This document shows, piece by piece, positions 22,644-33,568 of a stretch of DNA of 64,000 nt (positions are counted from its first letter, which is position 1; every line of letters begins with the position of its first letter). Origin of the DNA: Cornus controversa (Eukaryota > Streptophyta > Magnoliopsida > Cornales > Cornaceae); contig CM048848.1 of the NCBI GenBank assembly GCA_026545225.1, positions 18,837,353 to 18,901,352 on the forward strand, read 5' to 3'. The notes under the pieces were generated by a model, which searched no databases, had not been told where the DNA came from, and saw only the letters and a program-made list of their open reading frames with translations. A program made the position numbers and the translations under genes.

Positions 22644-23606
22644 CTAATTTTGGACAGATTGGTTTGGAGTAGGCAGCCCATTTTTCATGATTAAATCCAT
22701 TTTTCGGGACAAGGCTTCTACTTGCATGGCTACCTCATCTACCCGTGAAATCTCATGCACTCCTCTACAAGGTTGGGTGGCCTTCCCTTTCCTATTGGAG
22801 GAGCGTTGAGCTGAATTGTTGCTTAGGGTTTGAAAAAGTTTCCATGCCTCATCGGGGCTTTTCAAAAGATATCCACCCCCACACGCGGAGTCTATCATTT
22901 GTCTATGTTGCTCACTCACCCCATCGTAAAAACTTTGCACTAGCTGCCATTTTGGGACAGCATGATGCGGACAAGATTTTAAAAGATCTTTTAACCTCTC
23001 CCACGTCTCATGGAATTGTTCTTGGTCAATTTGTGTGAATCCGGTGATTGCTCGCCGAATATCACTTGTCTTACCCATTGGGAAGTATTTTTTCAAGAAC
23101 TCTATTTGCATCTCCGCCCAAGAATGGATTGAGTTGGGTTCTAAGGAATTGAACCAACTTCTAGCTTTATCTTTTAGGGAGAATGGGAACATACGCAGCT
23201 TTAGATCATCCTCCGTAAATTGTGGTACACGAATAGTGGAACACACGGAAAGGAAGTAATCTAAGTGCCGGTATGGATCCTCATTAGGGAGACCGTGGAA
23301 GCTATTAAGAAGACTGATGGTGGAGGACTTTATTTCGAATTGATTTGCCGCTACATTTGGAAATTGAATACATGAAGGTACTTCAAATGTAGTCGGAAGG
23401 TAAAAGTCCATAATCAACTCTCCTTGCGGAGGTGGTTGTTCATGATTAAAAGGAGGTAGTCCAGGAGTTTGTCTCTCGTTTGGATCCATGTTTTCAGTCC
23501 TAGGCAATATAGGGTCCCTAGAGGTTCCTCTATGTTGCCTAAGTGTTCTTTCAAGTTCAATGTTACAAGGAAGCAAAGGAAGTGACAATGACCGTCTACC
23601 TAGCAT
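22644..23606 (-). pseudogene. Element B gag (capsid part)
   Basis: 320 codons from ATG 23606 (MLGRRSLSLPLLPCN) to a TAG at 22644-22646 (CAG in D). Contains the retrotransposon gag core: FEIKSSTISLLNSFHGLPNEDPYRHL, LKLRMFPFSLKDKARSWFNSL, EFLKKYFPMGKT and ETWERLKDLLKSCPHHAVPKWQLVQSFYDG. Forms virus-like particles in the family. The stop precedes the zinc knuckle, so only a knuckle-less gag would be made. Confidence 0.9.
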
Positions 23607-23868
23607 GCATTAACAATAGAACAACACCTCAATATGAAAAATAAACAATAATATATACAAAAAGAATGAATGAATTCAAACCACTAATTTTAGGCTTTAT
23701 ACTCACGAAGGGTTCCAAATTTACTCCTTTCAGATGCCCGCCATGTGGTATACCTAAAATCAAGAAAATTGAGAAATAAGAACAAGATATATACAAAAAG
23801 AATGAAAGAATTTCTAGCCTAAGAATTAAACCAGATTTAATCTTCCAATGGCGATAATTAAACCGTAG

Positions 23869-23886
23869 TCCCCGGCAACGGCGCCA
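23869..23886 (-). other. Primer binding site (tRNA-Asp) of element B
   Basis: Minus strand TGGCGCCGTTGCCGGGGA, six bases from the 5' LTR edge at 23893. Confidence 0.92.
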
Positions 23887-23892
23887 AAATTT

Positions 23893-25317
23893 TGATGTGG
23901 TCGGAACTCCGATTATATTGTGAGCTTAATTTTGCCCTTTTTATCAAAATATAATTTAACCACTCGCAAGAGCACGAATCTTTGTAGATAAGGTTCTATA
24001 TAGAGGGTATCGATCCCACGAGGACTAGTCGTTAATTGTCTTGAAAGAAAGATTAATTCTACCTTAATTCTAAAAACAGGTTTTTGGTTTTGTGTTTATA
24101 AACTATTGCATAAATGAAATGACAATAAAAGTAAAGAGTTTAAAGTTGGGAGAGAGAACTAGGGTTGGTTTCCACCGCTAGCCATTCACATGTTCATAAG
24201 TGTAGCAAGCATGGGATTCATTAATTAAATGCCTAACAATGTCATTAGGCTTGTGACCTCAATGACATATCAAAAGATCAATGTGTGTGCTAACCTATCA
24301 TAATCCATCTTCAACAAGCATAGCTCTTCAACCTAACTAACTACCTAATTACCCTACTCACTAAGTGAACCCTACATGCATCCAAACTACCTTGTCTTGG
24401 CATGGTCTATACAAGAAAACATCACACATTCATTTAAACACCATTATCTAGCCATCATTTGCACTTCTTGTGGAATATGCAAATGTTGTACATTCAAGTG
24501 ACCAAATCTACTCTAAGACAAGAATAAATTCCAAATCAAATGAATATATATATAAGAGATGTATTCGTGTACATAATCACTAGGCTAAATAATCAACATT
24601 TAATTATAAATCCCAAGAGCTACAAAGATGAACAAGTTTACATGGCTAGGGGTTGAAACCAACACCCTAGTAGAAGAGTTAGTTGCTCATGGTTGCCTTG
24701 CACCCTTCCATTGATGAAGAAAGTGAAGCTTCTTGGTCTGGTTCAGCTTCTCCTCTTCTTCTCCCGAAGCTCTCTCTTGGATAAATCTGATGTGTGTTGA
24801 GAGATATGAGATATGTGTGGCTTTTGGTGCTTTTAGGCTTCTTTTCCAACCTTGGGGCCCACCATATATATATATATATCACTATATATATCCATTGCAT
24901 TAATAAGGCCCCCAAGAGTCTTGTTCAAGTTAGACAATCCCCCTAAGTCGTGCAAAAAGGGGGATTTTGTTGCAAGTGGGAAAGCAGGTGCGCAAGTGGC
25001 CAAGTGGATTCTGCAGAATCTCGATTGATCGAGATTGAAGCTCGATTGATCGAGATTTCGATCAATCGAAATGAGATCTCGATCAATCGAGATTTCGATT
25101 AATCGAGATCACCATCTCGATCAATCGAGATGCCTTTGGCTGCATTTTCTGATTTCTTCTCTTGACTGCAACAAGCTTCAAACTTTGCTCCATTTACTCC
25201 AAGATCTGCAATTCATCAAAAACACAAAAATATCGTAAACATATCTCGGTAAACGCAAAAATGGAATTAACATTTGCAATAAAGAGGGTTCAAATGCATG
25301 GAATTGAACACTTATCA
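23893..25317 (-). repeat. 5' LTR of element B (1425 bp)
   Basis: Pairs with 12344-13747. By eye the two differ by about five substitutions (for example C/A at 12379 versus 23928) and a 21 bp unit in the palindrome array. Mini-ORF Met-Ser-Asn-stop at 24690-24679. Confidence 0.95.
25018..25131. repeat. Palindrome array in B 5' LTR (114 bp)
   Basis: As the array at 13469-13561 plus one unit (ATTGAAGCTCGATTGATCGAG). Confidence 0.92.
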
Positions 25318-26238
25318 ACAACATCCTTCATATTTGGATTTAATCGACGTTGCGCCCCTCTTGAGGTCTTTGTATCCTCTTCCAAGTGTATGCGGTGCAT
25401 ACAAATAGAAGGATCTATTCCTTAAGATCTGCCACACTCCATCCTATTGCTTACTTGTGCTCTTTTAGCACTTTTAGGAGTTCCATCTCTTGATCATTGG
25501 TGAGATTGGAAGCAATAATGACTGGAAGGGTCTCATTAGCGCCCAAGAAAACATACTTGAGTGTAGCCGGTAGAGGCTTGAGCTCAAGTTGTGGTGGGGA
25601 AATTAGAGAAGGAGTTTGGGAAGTTTTGGACAAAGGAGGCAAGGGTTCTCTCAGAACTCTCCATTTAGGCACATCCATGACAGTAGTGACATCGAGCATT
25701 GAGTTGACTTCACAAATGGATTGCTCAATGTCAAAATCGTTATAGTTGAAATGATTTAGGCATGCCTCTAAAGGATCCTTAGAAAGAATAGAAGGAAGTG
25801 CTTCTTGAAAAAGGTCTTCCACTACATCAACACAAAAGCACTCACTTTCGTCTTCGGATGTGTGGTGGGAAGCATTGAAGATGTTCAAGCGGACTTTCAT
25901 ATTCCCGAAAGAGATGTCCATTACTCCGGTACGAAAATTAACACAAGCGTTTACCGTCGCCAAAAATGGACGACCTAGAATGATAGGAATATGTCTATTT
26001 GGATTTTGGACCGGTTCCGTGTCAAGGACTATGAAGTCCACCGGAAAGTAGAATTTGTCCACTTGAATGATTACATCCTCGATGATGCCACGTGGTTGCT
26101 TCACCGAGCGGTCGGCGAGTTGCAACATAACTGTGGTATGCTTAAGTTCCCCCAAACCTAGTTGTTGGTAAACTGAGAATGGAAGCAAATTGACACTAGC
26201 CCCTAAATCAAGAAGTGCATTTTCAAAAGATTGATTTT
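25318..26238 (-). pseudogene. Element C protease C-terminus and RT linker
   Basis: Frame 26188-25451 holds [34 protein letters not shown] and the acidic linker up to ELLKVLKEHK. A 1-nt deletion near 25420 shifts the frame relative to the RT part, which continues beyond element B at 12343. The upstream end is cut by the solo LTR at 26239 (target copy ATTTT 26234-26238). Confidence 0.85.
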
Positions 26239-27658
26239 TGATAAGTGTTCAATCCTATGCATTTGAACCCTCTTTATTGCATACGTTAGTTCCGTTTTTG
26301 CGTCTACCGAGATATGTTTACGGTATTTTTGTGTTTTTGATGTTTTGCAGGTATTGGAGCAAATGGAGCAAAGTTGGAAGCTTTCTGCAGTCAAGAGAAG
26401 GAATCAGAAAATGCAGCCAAGGCATTTCGATCAATCGAAATGTAGATTTCGATTAATCGAAATCTCGATTGATCAAAATCTCCTTTCGATTGATCGAAAT
26501 TTCGATCAATCGAAATTCAACTTCGATCAATCGAAATTCTGCAGAGCCCACTTGGCCACTTGCTCACCTGCTCTCCCACTTGCAACAAAATCCCCCTTTT
26601 TGCACGACTTAGGGGGATTGTCTGACTTGAACAAGACTTTTGGGGGCCTTCTTGATACAAGAGATATATATAATGATATATATATATATATGGTGGGCCC
26701 AAAGGAGCCAAAAAGCATACAAAAAGCACCAAAAAGCCACATATCTCATATCTCTCAACACACACATCAGAAGACTTAAGGAGAGACCTTCGGGAGAGGA
26801 AGAGAAAGGGCTGAACCAGACCAAGAAGCTTCATTCTCTTCATCAATGGAAGGGTGCAAGGCAACCATGAGCAACTAACTCTTCTACTAGGGTGTTGGTT
26901 TCAACCCTTAGCCATGTAAACTTGTTCATCTTTGTAGCTCTTGGGACTTGTAATTAAATGTTGATTATTTAGCCTAGTGATTATGTACACAAATACATTT
27001 CTTATATATATTCATTTGATATGGAATTTATTCTTGTCTTAGAGTAGGTTTTGTCACTTGAATGCACAACATTTGCATATTCCACAAGAAGTGCAAATGA
27101 TGGCTAGATAATGGTGTTTAAATGAATGTGTGATGCTAGTTTGTATAGACCATGCCAAGACAAGGTAGTTTGGATGCATGTAGTGTTCACTTAGAGAGTA
27201 GAGTAAGTAGGTAGTTAGTTAGGTTGAAGAGCTATGCTTGTTGAAGATGGATTATGATAGGTTAGCACACACATTGATCTTTTGATATGTCATTGAGGTC
27301 ACAAGCCTAATGACATTGTTAGGCATTTAATTAATGAATCCCTTGCTTGCTACACTTATGAACATGTGAATGGCTAGTGGTGGAAACCAACCCTAGTTCT
27401 CTCTCCCAACTTTACTCTTTAATTTTATTGTCATTTCCTTTATGCAATAGCTTTAAACACAAAACCAAAAACCTATTTTTTAGAATTAAAGTGGAATTAA
27501 TCTTTCTCTATGACAATTAACGACTAGTCCTCGTGGGATCGATACCCTCTATATAGAACCTTATCTACAAAGATTCGTGCTCTTGCGAGTGGTTAAATTA
27601 TATTTTGATAAAAAGGGCAAAATTAAGCTTGCAATATAATTTAGTTCCGACCACATCA
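26239..27658 (+). repeat. Solo LTR, Ath-1 family, TSD ATTTT
   Basis: 1420 bp, TGATAAGTGTTCAATCC to CCGACCACATCA, inverted relative to its host element C. Flanked by ATTTT at 26234-26238 and 27659-27663. Includes palindrome array 26425-26538 (TCGATCAATCGAAA-rich variant), TATA run near 26668-26691 and mini-ORF Met-Ser-Asn-stop at 26867-26878. Confidence 0.93.
26425..26538. repeat. Palindrome array in solo LTR 26239
   Basis: About six units, mostly with TTTCGAT...ATCGAAA arms rather than the ATCTCGAT...ATCGAGAT arms dominant in element B. Confidence 0.9.
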
Positions 27659-29564
27659 ATTTTCGATGGTGCATGATATGGTTGGAGCACCCGGATCTTT
27701 GAATTTAGGAGGGGCTTGGTGTTGGAAAATGGAGCTTATGTGCTCAGTTAGGAGGACTTTCTTAGGAACATTATTCCTAGATTTGCGCTTTTGAGTGCAC
27801 AAGTCCTTCAAGAATTTAGCATAGAGGGAATTTGCCAGATCGCATCAAGGAGAGGGAGATTGATCTTTACTTGCTTGAAGATCTCCATCATGTCTTGAAT
27901 TTTCTCTCCTTGCTTCCCAAAATGAGAAGGTTCCTTCAATCTTTGAGGAAAAGGGACCGGAGCTTCAAAAGAAGTGTCAAGATTTGGACTTGATGACGAC
28001 ACAACTTCACTTGCCTTTCCTTTTGGATTTAGTGGGATGTTGTGCACATTTGGATTTAAGGGAAACAATTTTGGATTTAATTGGGATTCTTTTGGATTTT
28101 TGGATTGCTCTTGGGATTCCTTTTTCTCTTCTTCCCCTACCTTGGAATTGATGATTTTACCACTCCTTAAGGTGGTGATTGATTGAACTTGCTCTGGAGG
28201 AGCATTACAAGATGAAGATGATGGATCCTCAATCACATGAACACCCTTAGGATTCGCCACTGGTTGACTCGGCAACTTACCTTCCTCTCTTCTATTCAAG
28301 GCATTAGCTAGTTACCCGATTTGAGCTTCTAACCTAGCCATAGATTGAGCATTAGCTTCAAGCTTAGAGATTGATTGAGAGTGAGTTTGCAATTAGCGGG
28401 TATTGGCCTCAAGATTGCTTATCACTCTTTCTTCAAAGCCTTGGCTTCTCGGAGGAGGTGGTGGTTGTTGGTAATTGGATCTTTGATGGTAAGGTTGAGG
28501 ATTTGGCCTATATTGAGGCTGTTGAGATTGGGAATTGAAAGAATTTTGCCCTTGAAAAGAGGGACTTGATTCTTGCGGTTTCCATGAAAAAGTCGGATGA
28601 TTCTTGTAACCAGGATTGTACGTATTTGAATATGGATCATTCATCTATTTAGAGTACAAGGCATTCGCTTGCTCTAGAGCATAATCGGGAGATTGCCCGG
28701 CAATAGGACAATCCCGCACAAAATGTGAAGTGCTATAGCAAAAAGAACACCCTTCCTGATTCTGAACAGGTTGGCTTGGAGTAGGCAGCCCATTTTTCAT
28801 AATTAGGTCCATTTTTCGGGATAAGGCTTCTACTTGCATGGCAACCTCATCTACCCTTGAAATTTCATGCACTCCTCTACAAGGTTGGGTGGCCTTCCCT
28901 TTTCTAGTGGAGGAGCGTTGAGCTGAATTGTTGCTTAGGGTTTGAAAAAGTTTCCATGCCTCATCGGGACTTTTCAAAAGGTACCCACCTCCACAAGTGG
29001 AGTCTATCATTTGCCTATGTTGCTCACTCACCCCGTCATAAAAACTTTGCACTAGCTACCATTTTGGGACAGCATGATGCGGACAAGATTTAAGAAGATC
29101 TTTTAATCTCTCCCACGTCTCATGAAATTGTTCTTGATCAATTTGGGTAAATCCGGTGATTGCTCGCCGAATATCACTCGTCTTTCCCATTGGGAAGTAT
29201 TTTTTTAAGAATTCAATTTGCATCTCCGCCCAAGAATGGATTGAGTTAGGTTCTAAGGAATTGAACCAACTTCTAGCTTTATCTTTTAGGGAGAATGGAA
29301 ACATACGAAGCTTTAGATCATCCTCCGTAAACTGTGGTACCCGAATGGTGGAACACATAGAAAGGAAGTAATCTAGATGCCGGTATGGATCTTCATTTGG
29401 GAGACCATGGAAGCTATTAAGAAGATTGATGGTGGAGGACTTTATTTCGAATTGATTTGCCGCTACATCCGAAAATTGAATACATGAAGGTACTTCAAAT
29501 GTAGTCGGAAGATAAAAGTCCATAAGCAACTCTCCTTGAGGAGGAGGAGGTGGAGGTTGTTGTT
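27659..29564 (-). pseudogene. Element C gag and protease N-terminus, several stops
   Basis: From 29529 (MDFYLPTTFEVPSC) the gag core is as in B and D. Stops or breaks: TAG at 29053-29055 (PKW*LV; CAG in B and D), TAG near 28642-28644, a TAA near 28390 (R*LQT), a TAA near 28315, and a 1-nt loss near 27825 (IPSMLNS instead of the SYAKFLKDL reading). Zinc knuckle CSFCYSTSHFVRDC is intact. The protease active-site end lies at the solo LTR 26239-27658 junction; the gag N-terminus is beyond the solo LTR at 29565. Confidence 0.85.
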
Positions 29565-30991
29565 TGATGTGGCTAAACTCGAATTATATTGTAAGCTTAA
29601 TTTTGCCCTTTTTATCAAAATATAATTTAACCACTCGCAAGAGCACGAATCTTTGTAGATAAGGTTCTATATAGAGGGTATCGATCCCACGAGGACTAGT
29701 CGTTAATTGTCATAAAGAAAGATTAATTCTACTTTAATTCTAAAAACAGGTTTTTGGTTTTGTGTTTAAAACTATTGCATAAATGAAATGACGATAAAAT
29801 TAAAGAGTAAAGTTGGGAGAGAGAACTAGGGTTGGTTTCCACCACTAGCCATTCACATGTTCATAAGTGTAGCAAGCATGGGATTCATTAATTAAATGCC
29901 TAACAATGTCATTAGGCTTGTGACCTCAATGACATATCAAAAGATCAATGTGTGTGCTAACCTATCATAATCCATCTTCAACAAGCATAGCTCTTCAACC
30001 TAACTAACTACCTAATTACTCTACTCTCTAAGTGAACACTACATGCATCCAAACTACCTTGTCTTGGCATGGTCTATACAAACTAGCATCACACATTCAT
30101 TTAAACACCATTATCTAGCCATCATTTGCACTTCTTGTGGAATATGCAAATGTTGTGCATTCAAGTGACAAAACCTACTCTAAGACAAGAATAAATTCCA
30201 TATCAAATGAATATATATAAGAAATGTATTTGTGTACATAATCACTAGGCTAAATAATCAACATTTAATTACAAATCCCAAGAGCTACAAAGATGAACAA
30301 GTTTACATGGCTAGGGGTTGAAACCAACACCCTAGTAGAAGAGTTAGTTGCTCATGGTTGCCTTGCACCCTTCCATTGATGAAGAGAATGAAGCTTCTTG
30401 GTCTGGTTCAGCTTTCCTCTTCCTCTCCCGAAGGTCTCTCTTGAAGTCTTCTGATGTGTATGTTGAGAGATATGAGATATGTGGCTTTTGGTACTTTTTG
30501 TATGTTTTTTTGGCTCCTTTTTCTCCTTTGGGCCCACCATATATATATATATATCATTATATATATCTCTTGTATCAAGAAGGCCCCCAAAAGTCTTGTT
30601 CAAGTCAGACAATCCCCCTAAGTCGTGCAAAAAGGGGGATTTTGTTGCAAGTGGGAGAGCAGGTGAGCAAGTGGCCAAGTGGGCTCTGCAGCATTTCGAT
30701 TGATCGAAATTGCATTTCGATTGATCGAGATTTCGATCAATCGAAATGAGATTTCGATCAATCGAAATCTCGATTGATCGAAATCCACATCTCGATTGAT
30801 CGAGATGCCTTGGCAACATTTTCTGATTTCATCTCTTGACTGCAGAAAGCTTCCAACTTTGCTCTATTTACTCCAATACCTGCAAAACATCAAAAACACA
30901 AAAATACCGTAAACATATCTCGGTAAACGCAAAAACGGAACTAACATATGCAATAAAGAGGGTTCAAATGCATAGAATTGAACACTTATCA
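29565..30991 (-). repeat. Solo LTR, Ath-1 family, TSD TTGTT
   Basis: 1427 bp in the same orientation as element C. Flanked by TTGTT at 29560-29564 and 30992-30996. Palindrome array 30693-30806, TATA run near 30540-30565, mini-ORF Met-Ser-Asn-stop at 30355-30344. Confidence 0.93.
30693..30806. repeat. Palindrome array in solo LTR 29565
   Basis: Six units mixing TTTCGATTGATCGAAA and CTCGATTGATCGAG arm types; same span (114 bp) as in the 26239 solo LTR and the B 5' LTR. Confidence 0.9.
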
Positions 30992-31161
30992 TTGTTCATG
31001 GTTAAAAGAGGTAGTCCGGGAGGTTGTCTTTCATTTGGGTCCATGTTTTCGTTCCTAGGCAATATAGGGTCCCTAGAGGTTCCTCTACGTTGTCTAAGTG
31101 TTCTTTCAAGTTTAATATTACACGGAAGCAACGGAAGTGACAAGGACCGTCTACCTAGCAT
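30992..31161 (-). pseudogene. Element C gag N-terminus
   Basis: Starts ATG 31161 with MLGRRSLSLPLLPCNIKLERTLRQRRG and runs to MDPNERQPPGLPLLTMNN, where the solo LTR at 29565-30991 interrupts it. Rest of gag is at 29564 and below. Confidence 0.85.
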
Positions 31162-31426
31162 GCATTAATAGTAGAACAACACCTCAATACGCAAAATAAA
31201 CAATAATATATACAAAAAAAATTGAATGAACTCAAACCCACTAATTTTAGACTTTATACTCACAAAGGGTTCCAACTTTAATCCTTTTAGATGCCCGCTA
31301 TGTGGTAATCCTAAAAACAAGAAATTTGAGAAATAAGAACAAGATATATACAAAAAAGAATGAAAGAATTTCTAGCCTAAGAATTAAACCAGATTTAATC
31401 TTCCGATGGCGACAATTAAACCGTAG

Positions 31427-31444
31427 TCCCCGGCAACGGCGCCA
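31427..31444 (-). other. Primer binding site (tRNA-Asp) of element C
   Basis: Minus strand TGGCGCCGTTGCCGGGGA, six bases from the LTR edge at 31451. Confidence 0.92.
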
Positions 31445-31450
31445 AAATTT

Positions 31451-32870
31451 TGATGTGGTTGGAACTTGAATTATATTGTAAGCTTATTTTTGCTCCTTTT
31501 ATCAAAATATAATTTAACCACTCGCAAGAGCACGAATCTTTGTAGATACGGTTCTATATAGAGGGTATCGATCCCACGAGGACTAGCCGTAATTGTCTTA
31601 AAGAAAGATTACTTCCACTTTAATCCTAAAAACAAGATTTTGAGTTTTTGTTTATAAAACTATTGCATGAATGTAATAACAATAAATTTAAAGAGTAAAG
31701 GATGGGAGAGAGAACTAGGGGTGGTTTCCACCACTAGCCATTCACATGTTCATAAGTGTAGCAAGCTTGGGATTCACAAATTAAATGCCTAACAATGTCA
31801 TTAGGCTTGTGACCTCAATGACATATCAAAAGATCAATGTGTGTGTCAACCTATCATAATCCATCTTCAACAAGCATAGCTCTTCAACCTAACTAACTAC
31901 CTAATTACCCTACTCTATAAGTGAGCCTACATGCATCCAAACTACCTTATCTTGGCATGGTTTATACAAGCAAGCACTACACATTCATTTAAAGTACCAT
32001 TACCTAGCCATCATTTGCATTTCTTGTGGAAGATGCAAATGTCGTGCATTCATATGACAAAATCTACTCTAAGACAAGAATAAACTCCACTTAAAATGAA
32101 TATATATAAGAAATGTATAAGTGTACATTGTCACTAGACTAGATAATCAACATTTAATTACAAATCCCAAAATGCTACAAAAATTAACAAGTTTACATGG
32201 CTAGGGGTTTCACCAACACCCTAGTAGAGAAGTTAGTTGCTCATGGCTGCCTTGCACTCTTCCATTGATGAAGAAAATGGAGCTTCAAGGTCTGGTTCAG
32301 CTCCTTCTTCTCCTCTCCCGAATGTCTCTCCTTGTATATTCTGATGTGTGTGAGAGATATGTGAGAAATGGCCTATTTTGTGCTTTATGGCCTCCTTTTT
32401 TAACCTTGGGGCCCACCATATATATATATATATATCAATATATATATCCACTATATCAAGAAGGTCCCCAAGGGTCTTGTTCAAGTCAGACAATCCCTCT
32501 AAATCGTGCAAAAAGGGGGATTTTGTTGCAAGTGGGAGAGCAGGTGAGCAAGTGGGCAAGTGGCTCTGCAGAATCTCGATCAATAGAGATTGGATCTCGA
32601 TTGATCGAGATTTCGATCAATCGAAGTAAGATCTCGATCAATCAAGATCTTGATTGATCGAGATCAACATCTCGATTGATCCAGATGCCTTGGCTACAAT
32701 TCTGACTTTTCTCTTCAGCTGCAAAAAGCCTCAAATTTTGCTCCTTTCACTACAAGACCAGCAATACATCAAAAACACAAAAATACCGTAAACATATCTT
32801 GGTAAACATAGAAACGGGACTAACATATGCAGTAAAGAGGGTTCAAATGCATAGAATTGAACACTTATCA
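31451..32870 (-). repeat. 5' LTR of element C (1420 bp)
   Basis: TGATAAGTGTTCAATTCTATG (32870) to AACCACATCA (31451). More diverged from B's LTRs than those are from each other, in keeping with C being the older host. Palindrome array 32574-32686 and mini-ORF Met-Ser-Asn-stop at 32244-32233. Right flank ATATA (32871-32875) should be its target site; the partner is outside the window. Confidence 0.92.
32574..32686. repeat. Palindrome array in C 5' LTR
   Basis: About six units, several with single mismatches (ATCAATAGAG, ATCAATCAAG, ATTGATCCAG), as expected for an older copy. Confidence 0.88.
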
Positions 32871-33452
32871 ATATACCAGGCTAAAATAGAGCCCTAGCTA
32901 CAACATGAGATTAATATTTTTCAATCAGAATCACAATACAACTAGTACGGTTCTCTAACCACAACTGGAACATTCTTTCGGTACTTTCTGTAACCTCATG
33001 TAAAACACTAAAATAACTAGAAATATATATATGTAAGCATATCTTTCATACTTCAATCAATAATATATTGAAATCAATAAGCAAACGAGGGGAGGAAAAG
33101 AAAACAAAATTTGTCTTTGTTTCATGGAACCTCACACTTAGTTTCAAGCATTTACTATTTCCTTCCTAGCCAACATATTCTTTCAACAAATAAAAGAAAA
33201 TTAGTAGAGAGAACACAACTCATGTACAGGCATCCTATAAACATATACCAAGAGAGAGAGAGAGGGGGCGGGGGAGAAAGGAAGAAAGAAAAGAAAGATC
33301 ATCCACTCACCTCTCCCAAAAAAAAAAAAAAAACTACAGAATAATGACCAAATACTAAGGTCCTCCCATACGCCAAATACAAGGAAAGCAATGAAATATG
33401 GCCAAATCTTAAAATTGGCAACCCCGCCCCTTCAAATGTTCAAAATTTTCTC
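32871..33452. other. Unclassified flank of element C
   Basis: AT-rich sequence with no coding signal. Contains a GA-rich microsatellite at about 33250-33300 and a poly-A run near 33318. Confidence 0.5.
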
Positions 33453-33563
33453 TCACTCCATTATTCCATCAAAGGCACAACTGGTTGCTTGCAACACTGG
33501 CTTGACTTTCTTTTTCACTTTATATCCTACCAAGCACTCAAAGCTTCCATAGTTGTTCGAAAC
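33453..33563 (-). pseudogene. Possible terminal exon of an unidentified host gene
   Basis: On the minus strand, after a possible acceptor (TTGGTCAG|GTT), 36 codons stay open to a TGA at 33455-33453. The peptide is basic in its middle (VGYKVKKKVKPVLQ). I do not recognise it. The Ath-2 solo LTR lies just upstream in this reading. Length is short enough for chance. Confidence 0.2.
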
Positions 33564-33568
33564 CTGAC

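Larger units (their letters stand above)
12344..25317 (-). mobile_element. Element B: complete Athila-type retrotransposon (Ath-1), TSD ACAAC
   Basis: 12974 bp on the minus strand with two LTRs, PBS, single-frame gag-pol, internal palindrome array, second ORF and PPT. Flanked by ACAAC at 12339-12343 and 25318-25322, inside element C's RT gene. By eye the LTRs differ at about five single bases plus one 21 bp palindrome unit, indicating a recent insertion. It nevertheless has eight in-frame stop codons (six in gag-pol, two in the second ORF) and no frameshift. Confidence 0.95.
6417..32870 (-). mobile_element. Element C: Athila-type retrotransposon (Ath-1), host of the nest, 3' end off window
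   Basis: Minus-strand element reconstructed across five insertions. From its 5' end: LTR 31451-32870, PBS 31427-31444, gag start to 30992, solo LTR, gag and protease 29564-27659, solo LTR, protease and linker 26238-25318, element B, RT to integrase 12343-9695, palindrome array split by a solo LTR (9301-7935), second ORF 7185-6422, then element A. Each junction is supported by a 5 bp duplication of C sequence. Its own 3' LTR and left target site are outside the window. Confidence 0.85.

Noticed and set aside
26345..26779. Long frames reading DQSK/SIDR peptide repeats across palindrome arrays, on both strands (also 7670-7981, 9294-9580, 30352-30819, 57119-57673, 62039-62272)
   Set aside because: The 12 bp palindrome has no stop codon in most frames and reads similarly on both strands, so open frames arise without coding. 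They start in LTR or spacer sequence and do not correspond between copies.
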